Shown here in pieces: positions 34,765 to 43,387 of a DNA stretch of 64,000 nucleotides. Position numbers and translations under genes: made by a program. The DNA lies in the NCBI RefSeq assembly GCF_018129985.1, contig NZ_JAFCKT010000016.1, positions 1 through 64,000 of the forward strand. Direction: 5' to 3'. Every line of letters begins with the position of its first letter. Positions within the stretch are counted from its first letter, which is position 1. The notes below the pieces were generated by a model. The model had not been told where the DNA came from. It did no database searches and was given only the letters and a program-made list of their open reading frames with translations. The stretch is from Bradyrhizobium sp. SZCCT0148. Its GTDB lineage: Bacteria > Pseudomonadota > Alphaproteobacteria > Rhizobiales > Xanthobacteraceae.

Positions 34765-37674
34765 ATGTCAGGCAATCTGGTCGGTGAATTGATCCTCTGG
34801 CTGATCGTCGCGATCGTCGTCATCGTGGTCGGCGTCTACATCGTGAATTGGCTCTATCACCGTTCATCCAAGGAGACCTCGTTCGTCCGTACCGGTTTCC
34901 TCGGCGAACGCGTGGTGATCAACGGCGGCGCCTTCGTGATGCCCTTCATCCACGATTACACACCGGTCAACATGAACGTGCTGCCGATGGGCATCGTGCG
35001 TTCCAAGCAGGACGCCGTGATCACCCGCGACCGCATGCGCGTCGACATCGAGGCCGATTTCTATGTCCGCGTGCAGGCGACCCGCGAGGCCGTGTCGATC
35101 GCAGCCGCCACGCTCGGCCGCCGCACCATGGAGCCCGAGCAGCTCCACGCCCTCCTCGCCGGCAAGTTCATCTCGGCGATCCGCTCGGTTGCGTCCGAAA
35201 TGACGCTGGAGCAGATGCACGAGCAGCGTGGCGAGTATGTCGCCCGCCTCAAGGCCAATGCGACGGAGGCCCTCGCCCAGAACGGTCTCGAACTGGAATC
35301 GGTCGCGATTACCGATCTCGACCAGACCGACCTCGAATTCTTCAACCCCTCGAACCGGTTCGACGCCGAAGGCCTGACCCAGCTGATGCAGGACATCGAG
35401 GCCAAGCGGAAGCTGCGCAACGACATCGAGCAGGACTCGATGATCAAGATCCGCACCCGCAATCTGGAGGCCGAGCGCCAGGCGCTGGAGATCGAGCGCG
35501 AGAGCGAGACCGCGCGCCTGGAGCAGGAACGCGACATCGAGATGCGCCGCGCGCTGCAGCGCACGGAAGTCGCCCGTGAACGGGCGCTCCGCGAGACCGA
35601 GGCCGAGCAGGCGCAGATCTCCGCGCGCGAGGCGATCGAGCGCGCCCGCATCGCCAATGACCAGGCGATCGCGGAAGCCCGCATCGCCTCCGAGCGCGAG
35701 ACCCGCCAGAAGGAGATCGAGCGGACCCGCACCATCGAGGAGAAGGAACTGCTGGCGCGCGAGGAGATCGAGAAGACCCGGATCGCCAACCAGCGCTCGA
35801 TCGATACCACCCGGATCGCCTCCGAGCGCGAGGTGCGCCAGCGCGAGATCGAGCGGATGCGCACGGTCGAGGAAGCCGAGATCGCGGCGCGCGAAGCGAT
35901 CGAAAAGGCGAGGATCCAGCAGGATCGCGTCGTCACCGACGCCCGCATCGCCAACGAGGAGGAAACACGCCGACGCGAGATCGAGCGCACCCGCGCCGTC
36001 GACGAGGCCGAGATCGCCGCGCGCGAGGCGACCGAGAAGGCCCGCATCGCCCAGACGCTGATCGTCAATGTCGAGCGCATCTCCTCGGATGAGAGGACCC
36101 GCGCCTTGGAGATCCAGCAGGTGCGTACCATCCAGGAGGCCGAGATCGAGGCGCAGCGCGCGGTAGAGGCCGCCCGCATCGCCCGAGAGCGGACGCTCTC
36201 CGCGGAGCGCATCGCCGCCGAGCAGAGCACGCGCCAGCTGGAGATCGAGCGCAACCAGGCGCTCGACGTCGCCGGCATCGCCGCGCGCGAGACCACGGAG
36301 GCCTCACGCATTGCCCAGGAGGAGCGCGTGCGCTCGCTGGAGATCGCCCGCAACCGCGCCGTCGAGGAAGCCGACATCGCCTCCCGCGAGGCGATCGAGG
36401 CGGCCCGCATCGCCCAGGAGAAGGCCGTTGCGGCCGAGCGCATCCAGGCCGAGCGCGACACCCGTTCGCTCGAAATCGAGCGCACCGGCGTGCTGGAGGC
36501 AGCCGAGCTGAAGCGGCGCGACGCCATCGAGCGTCAGCGCATCACCGTCGATCTGGCGCTGGAGGCCGAACGCATCAACTCATCCAAGAAGCGCGAGGTG
36601 CTCAACATCGAGCAGAAGAAGGCGATCGAGATCGCCGACGAGGACCGCGTCATCGCGCTGTCGACCAAGAAGTCCGAGCGGATCGATGCCGACCGCCAGG
36701 TCCGGCAGGCCGAAATCGTGGCGCGCAAGGAAATCGAGACCACGGATGTCTCGCGCGAGCAGGCGCTGGAGGCGGCTCGCATCGAGCGTCGCCGCTCGAT
36801 CGAGCAGCTGGAGGTCGCCCGCGTTCAATCCTTGCAAGAGGCCGAAATCGCCTCACGCGAGGAGGTCGAACGCGCCCGCATCGCATCCGATCGGGGCCTC
36901 GACGAGGCCCGCGTCGGTCGCGAGCGCGAGCTGCGCAAGCTCGAGGTGAATCGCGAAAAGGAGGTCGAGACCGTCCTGATGGAGAAGGCCATTGCGATCC
37001 ACACGAAATCCCTGGAAGAGTCCGCCGCCAAGGCGTCGGCCGAGGAAGCGCGGATGCGCGCGACCGAAGCCACCGAGCGCGTCATCACGGCGCGCGAGAG
37101 CGAGATCGCCAAGCGGCGCAAGACGGTCGAGGTGCTGCTCGCCGAGACGCAGGCCGAGGAAACCCGCATCGCCGCCGAGGCCGAGCGCGTCCGCGCCGCC
37201 GTCGAGGCGGAAGCGCAGCGGCTGCTGAACGAGGCCGAGAACGTGCTGACCGATCAGGCCCGCTACTCGCTGTTCCGCCGCAAGCTGCTTGACCGCATCG
37301 AGGGCATCGTGCGCGAGAGCGTCAAGCCGATGGAGAAGATCGAGGGCATCCGCATCCTCCAGGTCGACGGCCTCAACGGCCATGGGAATAGTGGCAGTGG
37401 CGGCCGCAGCGCCACCGACGAGGTCATCGATTCCGCCCTGCGCTACCGCGTCCAGGCGCCGTTGATCGATTCGATCCTCGCCGACATCGGTGTCGAAGGC
37501 GGCAGCCTCTCCAAGATGCCTGGCCTGATCCGCGAAGCCCGTGACATGCAAGGCATCAAGGAATCCGCGCGCAAGGGCGGCGGGGGCGGAGGTGGCGGCG
37601 ACAAGCCGGGCGCCCCGCCTGCCCCCTCGGCCGAAGGTGGCGAGCCGCCAGCCGGGCCCAAGAAGAAGAGCTGA
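34765..37674 (+). CDS. Giant flotillin-like SPFH protein with hendecad coiled coil
   Basis: 969 residues. One N-terminal membrane helix (about residues 8-31), then an SPFH/band-7 domain (about 45-215; TGFLGERVVINGGAFVMPF, then ITRDRMRVDIEADFYVRVQA). Residues 285-738 are forty 11-residue repeats, each starting with Ile/Leu/Val (for example IAAREAIEKAR, IERTRAVDEAE), with one 14-residue unit. This 11/3 period predicts an almost straight, very long coiled coil. A globular C-terminal segment and a Gly-rich, Pro-rich tail (about 930-969) follow. Ordinary bacterial flotillins are about 500-600 residues. It probably builds a membrane scaffold; its place inside the catabolic operon suggests it organises the transporter or oxidase. 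ATG 34765 has GAGGGAGGG. Confidence 0.9.
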   Translation: MSGNLVGELILWLIVAIVVIVVGVYIVNWLYHRSSKETSFVRTGFLGERVVINGGAFVMPFIHDYTPVNMNVLPMGIVRSKQDAVITRDRMRVDIEADFYVRVQATREAVSIAAATLGRRTMEPEQLHALLAGKFISAIRSVASEMTLEQMHEQRGEYVARLKANATEALAQNGLELESVAITDLDQTDLEFFNPSNRFDAEGLTQLMQDIEAKRKLRNDIEQDSMIKIRTRNLEAERQALEIERESETARLEQERDIEMRRALQRTEVARERALRETEAEQAQISAREAIERARIANDQAIAEARIASERETRQKEIERTRTIEEKELLAREEIEKTRIANQRSIDTTRIASEREVRQREIERMRTVEEAEIAAREAIEKARIQQDRVVTDARIANEEETRRREIERTRAVDEAEIAAREATEKARIAQTLIVNVERISSDERTRALEIQQVRTIQEAEIEAQRAVEAARIARERTLSAERIAAEQSTRQLEIERNQALDVAGIAARETTEASRIAQEERVRSLEIARNRAVEEADIASREAIEAARIAQEKAVAAERIQAERDTRSLEIERTGVLEAAELKRRDAIERQRITVDLALEAERINSSKKREVLNIEQKKAIEIADEDRVIALSTKKSERIDADRQVRQAEIVARKEIETTDVSREQALEAARIERRRSIEQLEVARVQSLQEAEIASREEVERARIASDRGLDEARVGRERELRKLEVNREKEVETVLMEKAIAIHTKSLEESAAKASAEEARMRATEATERVITARESEIAKRRKTVEVLLAETQAEETRIAAEAERVRAAVEAEAQRLLNEAENVLTDQARYSLFRRKLLDRIEGIVRESVKPMEKIEGIRILQVDGLNGHGNSGSGGRSATDEVIDSALRYRVQAPLIDSILADIGVEGGSLSKMPGLIREARDMQGIKESARKGGGGGGGGDKPGAPPAPSAEGGEPPAGPKKKS

Positions 37675-37683
37675 GGTCGCGCC

Positions 37684-38121
37684 ATGGCTCGCGTTTACGT
37701 CTCCACCGTCGTCAATGCCCGCAACGACCGCGTCTGGGCGCGGGTGCGCGATTTCAACGGCCTGCCGAACTGGCATCCGGCGATCGCCGAAAGCCGCATC
37801 GAGGGCGGCGAGCCCTCCGACAAGATCGGTTGCGTACGGGACTTCCGCCTGCGCAACGGCGACCGAATCCGCGAGAAGCTGCTCGGCCTCTCCGACTACG
37901 ACATGTTCTGTACCTATTCGATCCTGGAATCTCCGATGGGTGTCGAGAACTACGTCGCAACCCTTCGGCTGACGCCCGTCACCGACGGCGACCAGACCTT
38001 CATGGAATGGACCGCCGAATTCGACTGCGCGCCGGAGCGCGAGGCCGAACTCGTCGGCAACATCGGCGGCGGCGTGTTCCAGGGCGGGTTCGATGCGCTC
38101 AAGCGCGTGTTCGGAGGCTAG
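37684..38121 (+). CDS. SRPBCC-family protein (polyketide-cyclase/CoxG-like), copy 1
   Basis: 145 residues of the START/SRPBCC fold: ARVYVSTVVNARNDRVWARV followed by RDFNGLPNWHPAI at the N-terminus and the long C-terminal helix GGVFQGGFDALKRVF. Members bind hydrophobic ligands; CoxG of carbon-monoxide-dehydrogenase clusters belongs to this fold. The adjacent gene is a diverged duplicate. Nine bases separate it from the flotillin-like gene, and it is followed by the molybdenum-hydroxylase subunits. A CoxG-like anchoring or maturation role is inference. Confidence 0.88.
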   Translation: MARVYVSTVVNARNDRVWARVRDFNGLPNWHPAIAESRIEGGEPSDKIGCVRDFRLRNGDRIREKLLGLSDYDMFCTYSILESPMGVENYVATLRLTPVTDGDQTFMEWTAEFDCAPEREAELVGNIGGGVFQGGFDALKRVFGG

Positions 38122-38123
38122 CC

Positions 38124-38567
38124 GTGCCGCATGTCGTCAAGAGCACGATACTGGACGCGCCGACCGATGCGGTGTGGACCGTTCTGCGCGATTTCAACGG
38201 GCACGATCGCTGGCACCCGGTCGTCGCGACGTCCTCGATCGAGCGCGCGCAGTCCTCCGACAGGATCGGCTGCATCAGGCGGTTCAAGCTCAACGACGGC
38301 TCCGAGCTGCGCGAGCAGTTGCTGGCGCTGTCGGACCTTGAGCAGTCTTTCAGCTATTGCCTGCTCGATACGCCGATGCCGATGTTCAACTACGTCGCCC
38401 ATGTCCGTCTGCTGCCGGTCACCGACGGCGACCGCACCTTCTGGCACTGGGAGTCCCGCTTCACCACCAAGCCGGAAGATCGCGACCGCATCACGCATAT
38501 GGTCGCAGAAGACATTTACCAGGCGGGGTTCGAGGCGATCCGCCGCCATCTGAAGGAGGCCGCATAA
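38124..38567 (+). CDS. SRPBCC-family protein, copy 2
   Basis: 147 residues, paralogue of the preceding gene (shared VWTVLRDFNGHDRWHPVVA, DRIGCIRRFKLNDGSELREQ and the final amphipathic helix). GTG 38124 is two bases after the previous stop, with GGAGG just upstream; the longer frame from 37830 overlaps the paralogue and is rejected. The tandem pair may form a heterodimer or serve two steps. Immediately before the FAD subunit of the molybdenum hydroxylase. Confidence 0.87.
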   Translation: MPHVVKSTILDAPTDAVWTVLRDFNGHDRWHPVVATSSIERAQSSDRIGCIRRFKLNDGSELREQLLALSDLEQSFSYCLLDTPMPMFNYVAHVRLLPVTDGDRTFWHWESRFTTKPEDRDRITHMVAEDIYQAGFEAIRRHLKEAA

Positions 38568-38569
38568 TC

Positions 38570-39388
38570 ATGGCCGTGACAGTGAAGACGTTTGCAAGCG
38601 TGAGCGAAGCGGCCGGGGCGTTGTCCTCGGACCGCAGCGCGCGCTATCTCGGCGGGGGCACGCTGGTGATGCGCGCGCTGAACGAGGGCGATGTGGCGAT
38701 CGCGACCGTCATCCGCGCCCAGGACCAGGCGCTGACCCGGATCGATGCCTCCGGCCCGCGCGTCACGCTCGGCGCCGGCGTGACCTTCGCGCGCGTCCTT
38801 GCCGAGCGCGACCTCGCCTTCCTGCACGCGCCCGCCCGCTCGATCGGCGGCCCCGCCGTCCGCAACATGGGCACGGTCGGCGGCAATCTCTTCGCACCCA
38901 GTCCCTATGGCGATTTCACCGTGGCGCTGCTGGCGCTCGATGCCACCGTCGCGGTCGCGGGTGGCTTTGGGTCACGCGACATCCCGATCGAAGAGTTCTT
39001 GCAGGCGCGCGACCGGCAGGCCGGAACCTTGGTCCTCTCTGTCTCCTGCACCCGGCCGGCGAGCAGCGATGCATTCCGCTATCGCAAGATCGCCCGCATC
39101 AAGCCAAAGGGCGGCTCGGTGATCACGCTGGCTGCGCATCTTCCGATCAGCGGCGGGCGAATTGCGGGCGCCCGGATTGCGCTGGGATCGATGGCGCCGA
39201 CCCAGATCCGCGCCCGTGCCGCCGAGCGTGCACTCGAGGGCCGCTCGCTGGATGCCGCGACCATTGCGGCGGCCGCATCCGCCGCAGCCGAGGGAACATC
39301 GCCATCCGACAATGCGCTCGGCAGCGCCTGGTATCGCCGCGAGATCGTCGGCGTCCATCTGCGACGTCTGCTGTCGGGACAGGAATAG
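38570..39388 (+). CDS. Molybdenum hydroxylase FAD-binding subunit (CoxM-like)
   Basis: 272 residues, medium subunit of a xanthine-dehydrogenase-family enzyme. FAD-binding PCMH domain: YLGGGTLVMRALN near residue 24 and the FAD loop GGPAVRNMGTVGGNLFAPSPYGD, then a CO_deh_flav_C-type end. It passes electrons from the 2Fe-2S subunit to FAD. ATG 38570 follows AAGGAGG. Gene order M-S-L matches cox-type clusters. Confidence 0.93.
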   Translation: MAVTVKTFASVSEAAGALSSDRSARYLGGGTLVMRALNEGDVAIATVIRAQDQALTRIDASGPRVTLGAGVTFARVLAERDLAFLHAPARSIGGPAVRNMGTVGGNLFAPSPYGDFTVALLALDATVAVAGGFGSRDIPIEEFLQARDRQAGTLVLSVSCTRPASSDAFRYRKIARIKPKGGSVITLAAHLPISGGRIAGARIALGSMAPTQIRARAAERALEGRSLDAATIAAAASAAAEGTSPSDNALGSAWYRREIVGVHLRRLLSGQE

Positions 39389-39393
39389 AGCCC

Positions 39394-39870
39394 ATGTCCA
39401 AGATCCCCCTGCAATTCCGTCACAACGGCCGCGACGTCGCGATTTTCGTCGATGGCGGCACCAATCTGCTGGTTGCACTCCGCGAGATGATCGGCGACAT
39501 GACGCCGAAATTCGGCTGCGGCCAGGGCGGCTGCGGCACCTGCAGCGTTCTGATCGACGGCGAGCTTCATCTCTCCTGCCTGACGCTGGCGGAGACCGTG
39601 GGCGGCCGTTCGATCGAGACGCTCGACGGCATGAAGCAAGGCCCGCATTTGCACCCGCTGCAGCGCGCCTTCGCCGACCATTTCGCGGCCCAGTGCGGCT
39701 ATTGCACGCCGGGGATGCTGATGGCGGCAAAGGCGCTGCTCGACCGCAATCCTTCGCCGAGCCGCGACGAAGTCGTCGAGGCCATCTCCGGCAATATCTG
39801 CCGCTGCACCGGCTACGAGCCGATCATCAACGCCATCCTGGCCGCCGCCGGCGGCCGGGTCAGCGCCTGA
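39394..39870 (+). CDS. Molybdenum hydroxylase 2Fe-2S subunit (CoxS-like)
   Basis: 158 residues with two [2Fe-2S] clusters. The plant-ferredoxin-like cluster uses CGQGGCGTCSVLIDG plus a later Cys (LSCLTLAE). The second uses CGYCTPGM and CRCTGYEP. All eight cysteines expected in the family are present. Small subunit linking the molybdenum centre to FAD. Five bases after the FAD-subunit gene and eight before the molybdenum subunit. Confidence 0.95.
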   Translation: MSKIPLQFRHNGRDVAIFVDGGTNLLVALREMIGDMTPKFGCGQGGCGTCSVLIDGELHLSCLTLAETVGGRSIETLDGMKQGPHLHPLQRAFADHFAAQCGYCTPGMLMAAKALLDRNPSPSRDEVVEAISGNICRCTGYEPIINAILAAAGGRVSA

Positions 39871-39878
39871 GGTCAACC

Positions 39879-41471
39879 ATGCTGGAACTTCGCAAGGACA
39901 TCTTCGCCGACGAGCGCGACGATAATCTCAATGAAATCGGCAAGGGCACCCAGCGCCAGGACATGCTCGGCCATGTCACGGGGACGTCGAGCTACTTCAA
40001 CGACCACAAGCTGCAGGGCATGCTGCACCTGAAGGTGGTGCGCTCGACACAGGCGCATGCAAGGATCCGCCGCATCGATACGGCCGAGGCCGAACGTTCG
40101 GCCGGCGTGCGTCGCATCATCCGTGGCACCGACGTGCCGGTCAATCTCAACACCCTGCTCAGCCTGATCAACTTCGGCAAGGACGACGAGCCGTCGCTCG
40201 CGGTCGACAAGGTCCGTTACAAGGGCGAGCCGATCCTCGCCATCGTCGCCGACAGCGAGCGCGAGGCGTTCGAGGCCATCGCAAAGGTCAAGGTCGATTA
40301 CGAGCCCCTGCCGACCGTGTTCGACGTCGAGGATGCGCTCAAACCCGGCGCGCCCGTGGTCAACGAGACCTATCCGAAAAACGCGTTCATCTATCACGAC
40401 GCCTACGACCATCAGCGCCTGCGCTTCGGCGATGCCGACGCGGCGCTCGCGACCGCCGACCACGTGCTGGAGCAACGCTACCAGATGTCGCCGATCGAGC
40501 ACGCGCCGACCGAGACCAACGGCGCCATTGCCGCACCAGACACCAACGGCCGTTACGTCGTCTACACCTCGACCCAGGCGCTGTTCTTCTCGGTCGACAC
40601 CTGCGCGAAGATCCTGGACGTGCCCTCCAACACCTTTCACTTCATCGGCGGCACCGTCGGGGGCGGCTTCGGCGGCAAGGTCGACACCTTGACCGAGCCG
40701 CTCGCCATCCTCGGTGCGATGCTGACGGGACGCCCCGTGCGCTACGTGTTCGGGCGCGAGGAGGAGATGCAGTATGGGCCGCCGCGCGGAGCCGAACGCA
40801 TCTACATCAAGGACGGCGTGATGCGCGACGGCCGCATCGTCGCCCGCAAGATCCACGCCTATTTCGACAGCGGCGCCTATACGCGGCTGTCGAGCTACGC
40901 CGCCGTGAAGTGCGCAGCCCACCTGCCGGGCCCCTACACCATCCCGAACGTCTATGGCGACGTCTACTGCGTCTTCACCAACCGCACGCCCGCGACCGCC
41001 ATGCGCGGCTTCGGCGTCACCGCGATGGACTTCGCGATCGAGTGCCAGATGGACAAGCTCGCGAACCTCGTCGGGATGGACCCGATGGAGTTCCGCATTC
41101 TCAACGCCTATCGCGACGGCGACATGAAGGCGCACCGGCGCGAGGCCAAGAACACCGCGCTGATCGAATGCGTTCAGGTCGCCGCCGAAAAGGCCAAATG
41201 GCCGATCCGCGACGAGTTCAAGCGCGCCTCCTCGCGCAAGGACGGCGGCGGCAGCCGCGCGGCGATCCCACCGACGCCGACGGAGTCGCGTAGCCGTCCG
41301 GCTGCACCTGCACAGCAACGCACGAGCTATGACCGCGCGCCGGTGACTGCAACGCGCGAGCCACCGCGTGATCCGCCCCCACCGACACCGCCGCCTCCCC
41401 CGCCGCGTCCGCCCGCACCATCCCACGGCGCGACGCGGTTCTCGTCGGTGTTCGGCACCAGGAGACGCTGA
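39879..41471 (+). CDS. Molybdenum hydroxylase large subunit, N-terminal part (split CoxL-like)
   Basis: 530 residues: the a/b hammerhead domain (GKGTQRQDMLGHVTGTSSY) and the first half of the molybdopterin-binding domain (FIGGTVGGGFGGKVDTL, then TPATAMRGFGVTAMDFAIE). The loop RGFG resembles xanthine dehydrogenases and differs from the Cys-bearing loop of true form-I CO dehydrogenase, so CO is not the expected substrate. After FKRASSRKDGGG the family homology stops and a Pro-rich tail ends the protein. Family large subunits are usually near 780 residues in one chain; here the rest is encoded by the next gene with its own ribosome site. Confidence 0.92.
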   Translation: MLELRKDIFADERDDNLNEIGKGTQRQDMLGHVTGTSSYFNDHKLQGMLHLKVVRSTQAHARIRRIDTAEAERSAGVRRIIRGTDVPVNLNTLLSLINFGKDDEPSLAVDKVRYKGEPILAIVADSEREAFEAIAKVKVDYEPLPTVFDVEDALKPGAPVVNETYPKNAFIYHDAYDHQRLRFGDADAALATADHVLEQRYQMSPIEHAPTETNGAIAAPDTNGRYVVYTSTQALFFSVDTCAKILDVPSNTFHFIGGTVGGGFGGKVDTLTEPLAILGAMLTGRPVRYVFGREEEMQYGPPRGAERIYIKDGVMRDGRIVARKIHAYFDSGAYTRLSSYAAVKCAAHLPGPYTIPNVYGDVYCVFTNRTPATAMRGFGVTAMDFAIECQMDKLANLVGMDPMEFRILNAYRDGDMKAHRREAKNTALIECVQVAAEKAKWPIRDEFKRASSRKDGGGSRAAIPPTPTESRSRPAAPAQQRTSYDRAPVTATREPPRDPPPPTPPPPPPRPPAPSHGATRFSSVFGTRRR

Positions 41472-41472
41472 C

Positions 41473-42495
41473 ATGACCCGGCATCGCGGACGCGGCATGG
41501 CGTCGATCAACTATCCCATCGGCATGAACCTTGGCGGCGATCCAAGCCAGGCCCTGGTTCACTCCAATCCCAGCGGCAAGTTCACGGTGGCGCTGTCGTC
41601 GATCGACCTTGGCCAGGGCATGAAATCTGTGACGCGGCAGATCTGCGCCGAGACGCTGGGCGTGCCGGTCGAGGACGTCTATGTCGACACGGCGGATTCC
41701 GACACCGGCCCGCATTGCATGGGCTCGTTCGCGTCGCGCGGCACCCATCGCGTCGGCAATGCCGTGATGGCTGCGGCCCGGGAAGCGCGCGGCGTCATGA
41801 TGGAGGCTGCAGCCGAGGAGCTCGAGGTCAACGCTGCCGATCTCGAAACCGACGGCCGCGGCAACATCCACGTCAAGGGCGCCCCGCATCGCTCGATCTC
41901 GACCAAGGATGTTGCGATTGCCGCACAGTTCAAGCAGGGCAAGACCATTTCGGGACGCGGCATCTTTCTCGTTCCGCTCTCCGAAGTGAACCCGGAGACC
42001 GGCGAGATGTCGCCGGCGACCTGTTACGCCCATGCCTGCCTGGTCGCCGAGGTCGATGTCGACGACGAGACCGGCGAGGTCGCGATGGTGCGGATGGACT
42101 CGGCTTACGAGCTCGGGCGCGCGCTCAACCCGCGTCTGGTCGAGCAACAGCTGGTCGGCGGCGCCTGGATGGGTGTCAGCCACGCGCTTTACGAAACTCC
42201 GGAGCCTTATTATCCTGATCCCGTTCACGGCCCCCGCGACTTCGTCGAATATTTGATGCCCGGCCCCGGCGACATCTGCCCGCACGATATCGCGGTGCTG
42301 GAGCGCCCCGCCCCCGATGGTCCGTTCGGCGCCAAAGGTCCCGGCGAGATGTGCGCCAATCCGGTGCTGCCGGCCGTTGCCAACGCGATCTTCAACGCCG
42401 TCGGGGTGCGCATCGACGACCTGCCGATCACGCCCGAAAAGGTGCTGCGCGCAATCAAGGCCCAGGGCGGCGCGCGGCCGCAGGCGCGGCGCTAG
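41473..42495 (+). CDS. Molybdenum hydroxylase large subunit, C-terminal part (split CoxL-like)
   Basis: 340 residues continuing the molybdopterin domain: GMASINYPIGMNLGGDPSQA, FTVALSSIDLGQGMKSVTRQ, DTGPHCMGSFASRGTH, and the motif with the catalytic Glu, FGAKGPGEMCANPVLPAVAN. ATG 41473 has a well-spaced AGGAG inside the end of the upstream gene, so it is a true gene, not a frameshifted remainder. The two chains must assemble into one active site. Confidence 0.92.
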   Translation: MTRHRGRGMASINYPIGMNLGGDPSQALVHSNPSGKFTVALSSIDLGQGMKSVTRQICAETLGVPVEDVYVDTADSDTGPHCMGSFASRGTHRVGNAVMAAAREARGVMMEAAAEELEVNAADLETDGRGNIHVKGAPHRSISTKDVAIAAQFKQGKTISGRGIFLVPLSEVNPETGEMSPATCYAHACLVAEVDVDDETGEVAMVRMDSAYELGRALNPRLVEQQLVGGAWMGVSHALYETPEPYYPDPVHGPRDFVEYLMPGPGDICPHDIAVLERPAPDGPFGAKGPGEMCANPVLPAVANAIFNAVGVRIDDLPITPEKVLRAIKAQGGARPQARR

Positions 42496-42505
42496 GGGAT
42501 CGGCC

Positions 42506-43387
42506 GTGGCGGTTCGCAGCAACATCGTCGGCATCGACAGCCCGGAGGCCCTGGAGAAGGCGCTGCGCGCGGCTTATTACCTCGCCGACGAGGGCCTTGC
42601 GACATCGGCCTATCTCGGCCTCGCGCTCGGCAAGCCCCTGCTGCTCGAAGGCGCACCCGGTGTCGGCAAGACGGAGGCGGCCAAAGCGATCGCTGCCGTG
42701 CTCGGCCGGCGCCTGATCCGCCTGCAATGCTACGAGGGTATCGACGCCTCTGCCGCGCTCTATGAGTGGAACTACCCGCGCCAGATGCTGGCGATCCGGC
42801 AGGCCGGCGACGAAAGCATCGACATCTATGGCGAGACCTTCCTGATCGAGCGTCCCATGCTGGCCACGCTCCGCGCGCCCGATTCCACCGTGCTGCTGAT
42901 CGACGAAATCGACCGCGCCGATCAGGAGTTCGAGGCCTTCCTGCTGGAGTTCCTCTCCGACTTCCAGATCTCGATTCCCGAGCGCGGCACGGTGCGCGCA
43001 ACCGAACGTCCCGTGGTCGTGCTGACCTCGAATCGGACGCGCGATCTGCACGAAGCGTTGCGCCGTCGCTGCGTCTATCACTGGATCGACTATCCGACCG
43101 CGGAGCGCGAAGCGCGAATCATCATGATGCGCGCTTCCAGCGTCGCCGAGGCCACCGCCCGCGCCGTCGTCGCGGCCGTCGAGAAACTGCGGCGTGAGCC
43201 CCTGAGCAAGGCGCCCGGCATTGCCGAGGCCGTCGACTGGGCGGAGGCGGCGACGCTGCTGCATAGGGGCGGCGCGCGCTGGCCGGAGGCGTTCAAACGC
43301 TCGATCGGCGTGGCGCTGAAGGACGAGGAGGACCTACATTTCATCTCGCCGCGGCTCGATGCGATGCTTGCGGAGGTGACCGCATGA
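42506..43387 (+). CDS. MoxR-family AAA+ ATPase (CoxD-like)
   Basis: 293 residues. Walker A GAPGVGKTE, Walker B VLLIDEIDRADQEFEAFLLEFLSD, and sensor VVLTSNRTRDLHEALRRRC. In cox clusters CoxD is a MoxR ATPase needed to mature the molybdenum site; here it presumably acts with the VWA protein that overlaps it by 4 bp. GTG 42506 follows TAGGGGAT; the frame opens earlier but overlaps the large-subunit gene. Confidence 0.92.
   Translation: MAVRSNIVGIDSPEALEKALRAAYYLADEGLATSAYLGLALGKPLLLEGAPGVGKTEAAKAIAAVLGRRLIRLQCYEGIDASAALYEWNYPRQMLAIRQAGDESIDIYGETFLIERPMLATLRAPDSTVLLIDEIDRADQEFEAFLLEFLSDFQISIPERGTVRATERPVVVLTSNRTRDLHEALRRRCVYHWIDYPTAEREARIIMMRASSVAEATARAVVAAVEKLRREPLSKAPGIAEAVDWAEAATLLHRGGARWPEAFKRSIGVALKDEEDLHFISPRLDAMLAEVTA

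Noticed and set aside
35061..36527. Long minus-strand frame of 488 residues inside the flotillin-like gene
   Set aside because: Mirror image of the repetitive Glu/Arg/Ala codons on the plus strand (Ser/Arg-rich, no domains); an artefact of the hendecad repeats.
39879..42495. Classification as aerobic CO dehydrogenase
   Set aside because: Gene order and MoxR/VWA partners look cox-like, but the active-site loop reads RGFG rather than the Cys-containing loop of form-I CoxL, so CO oxidation is not supported.
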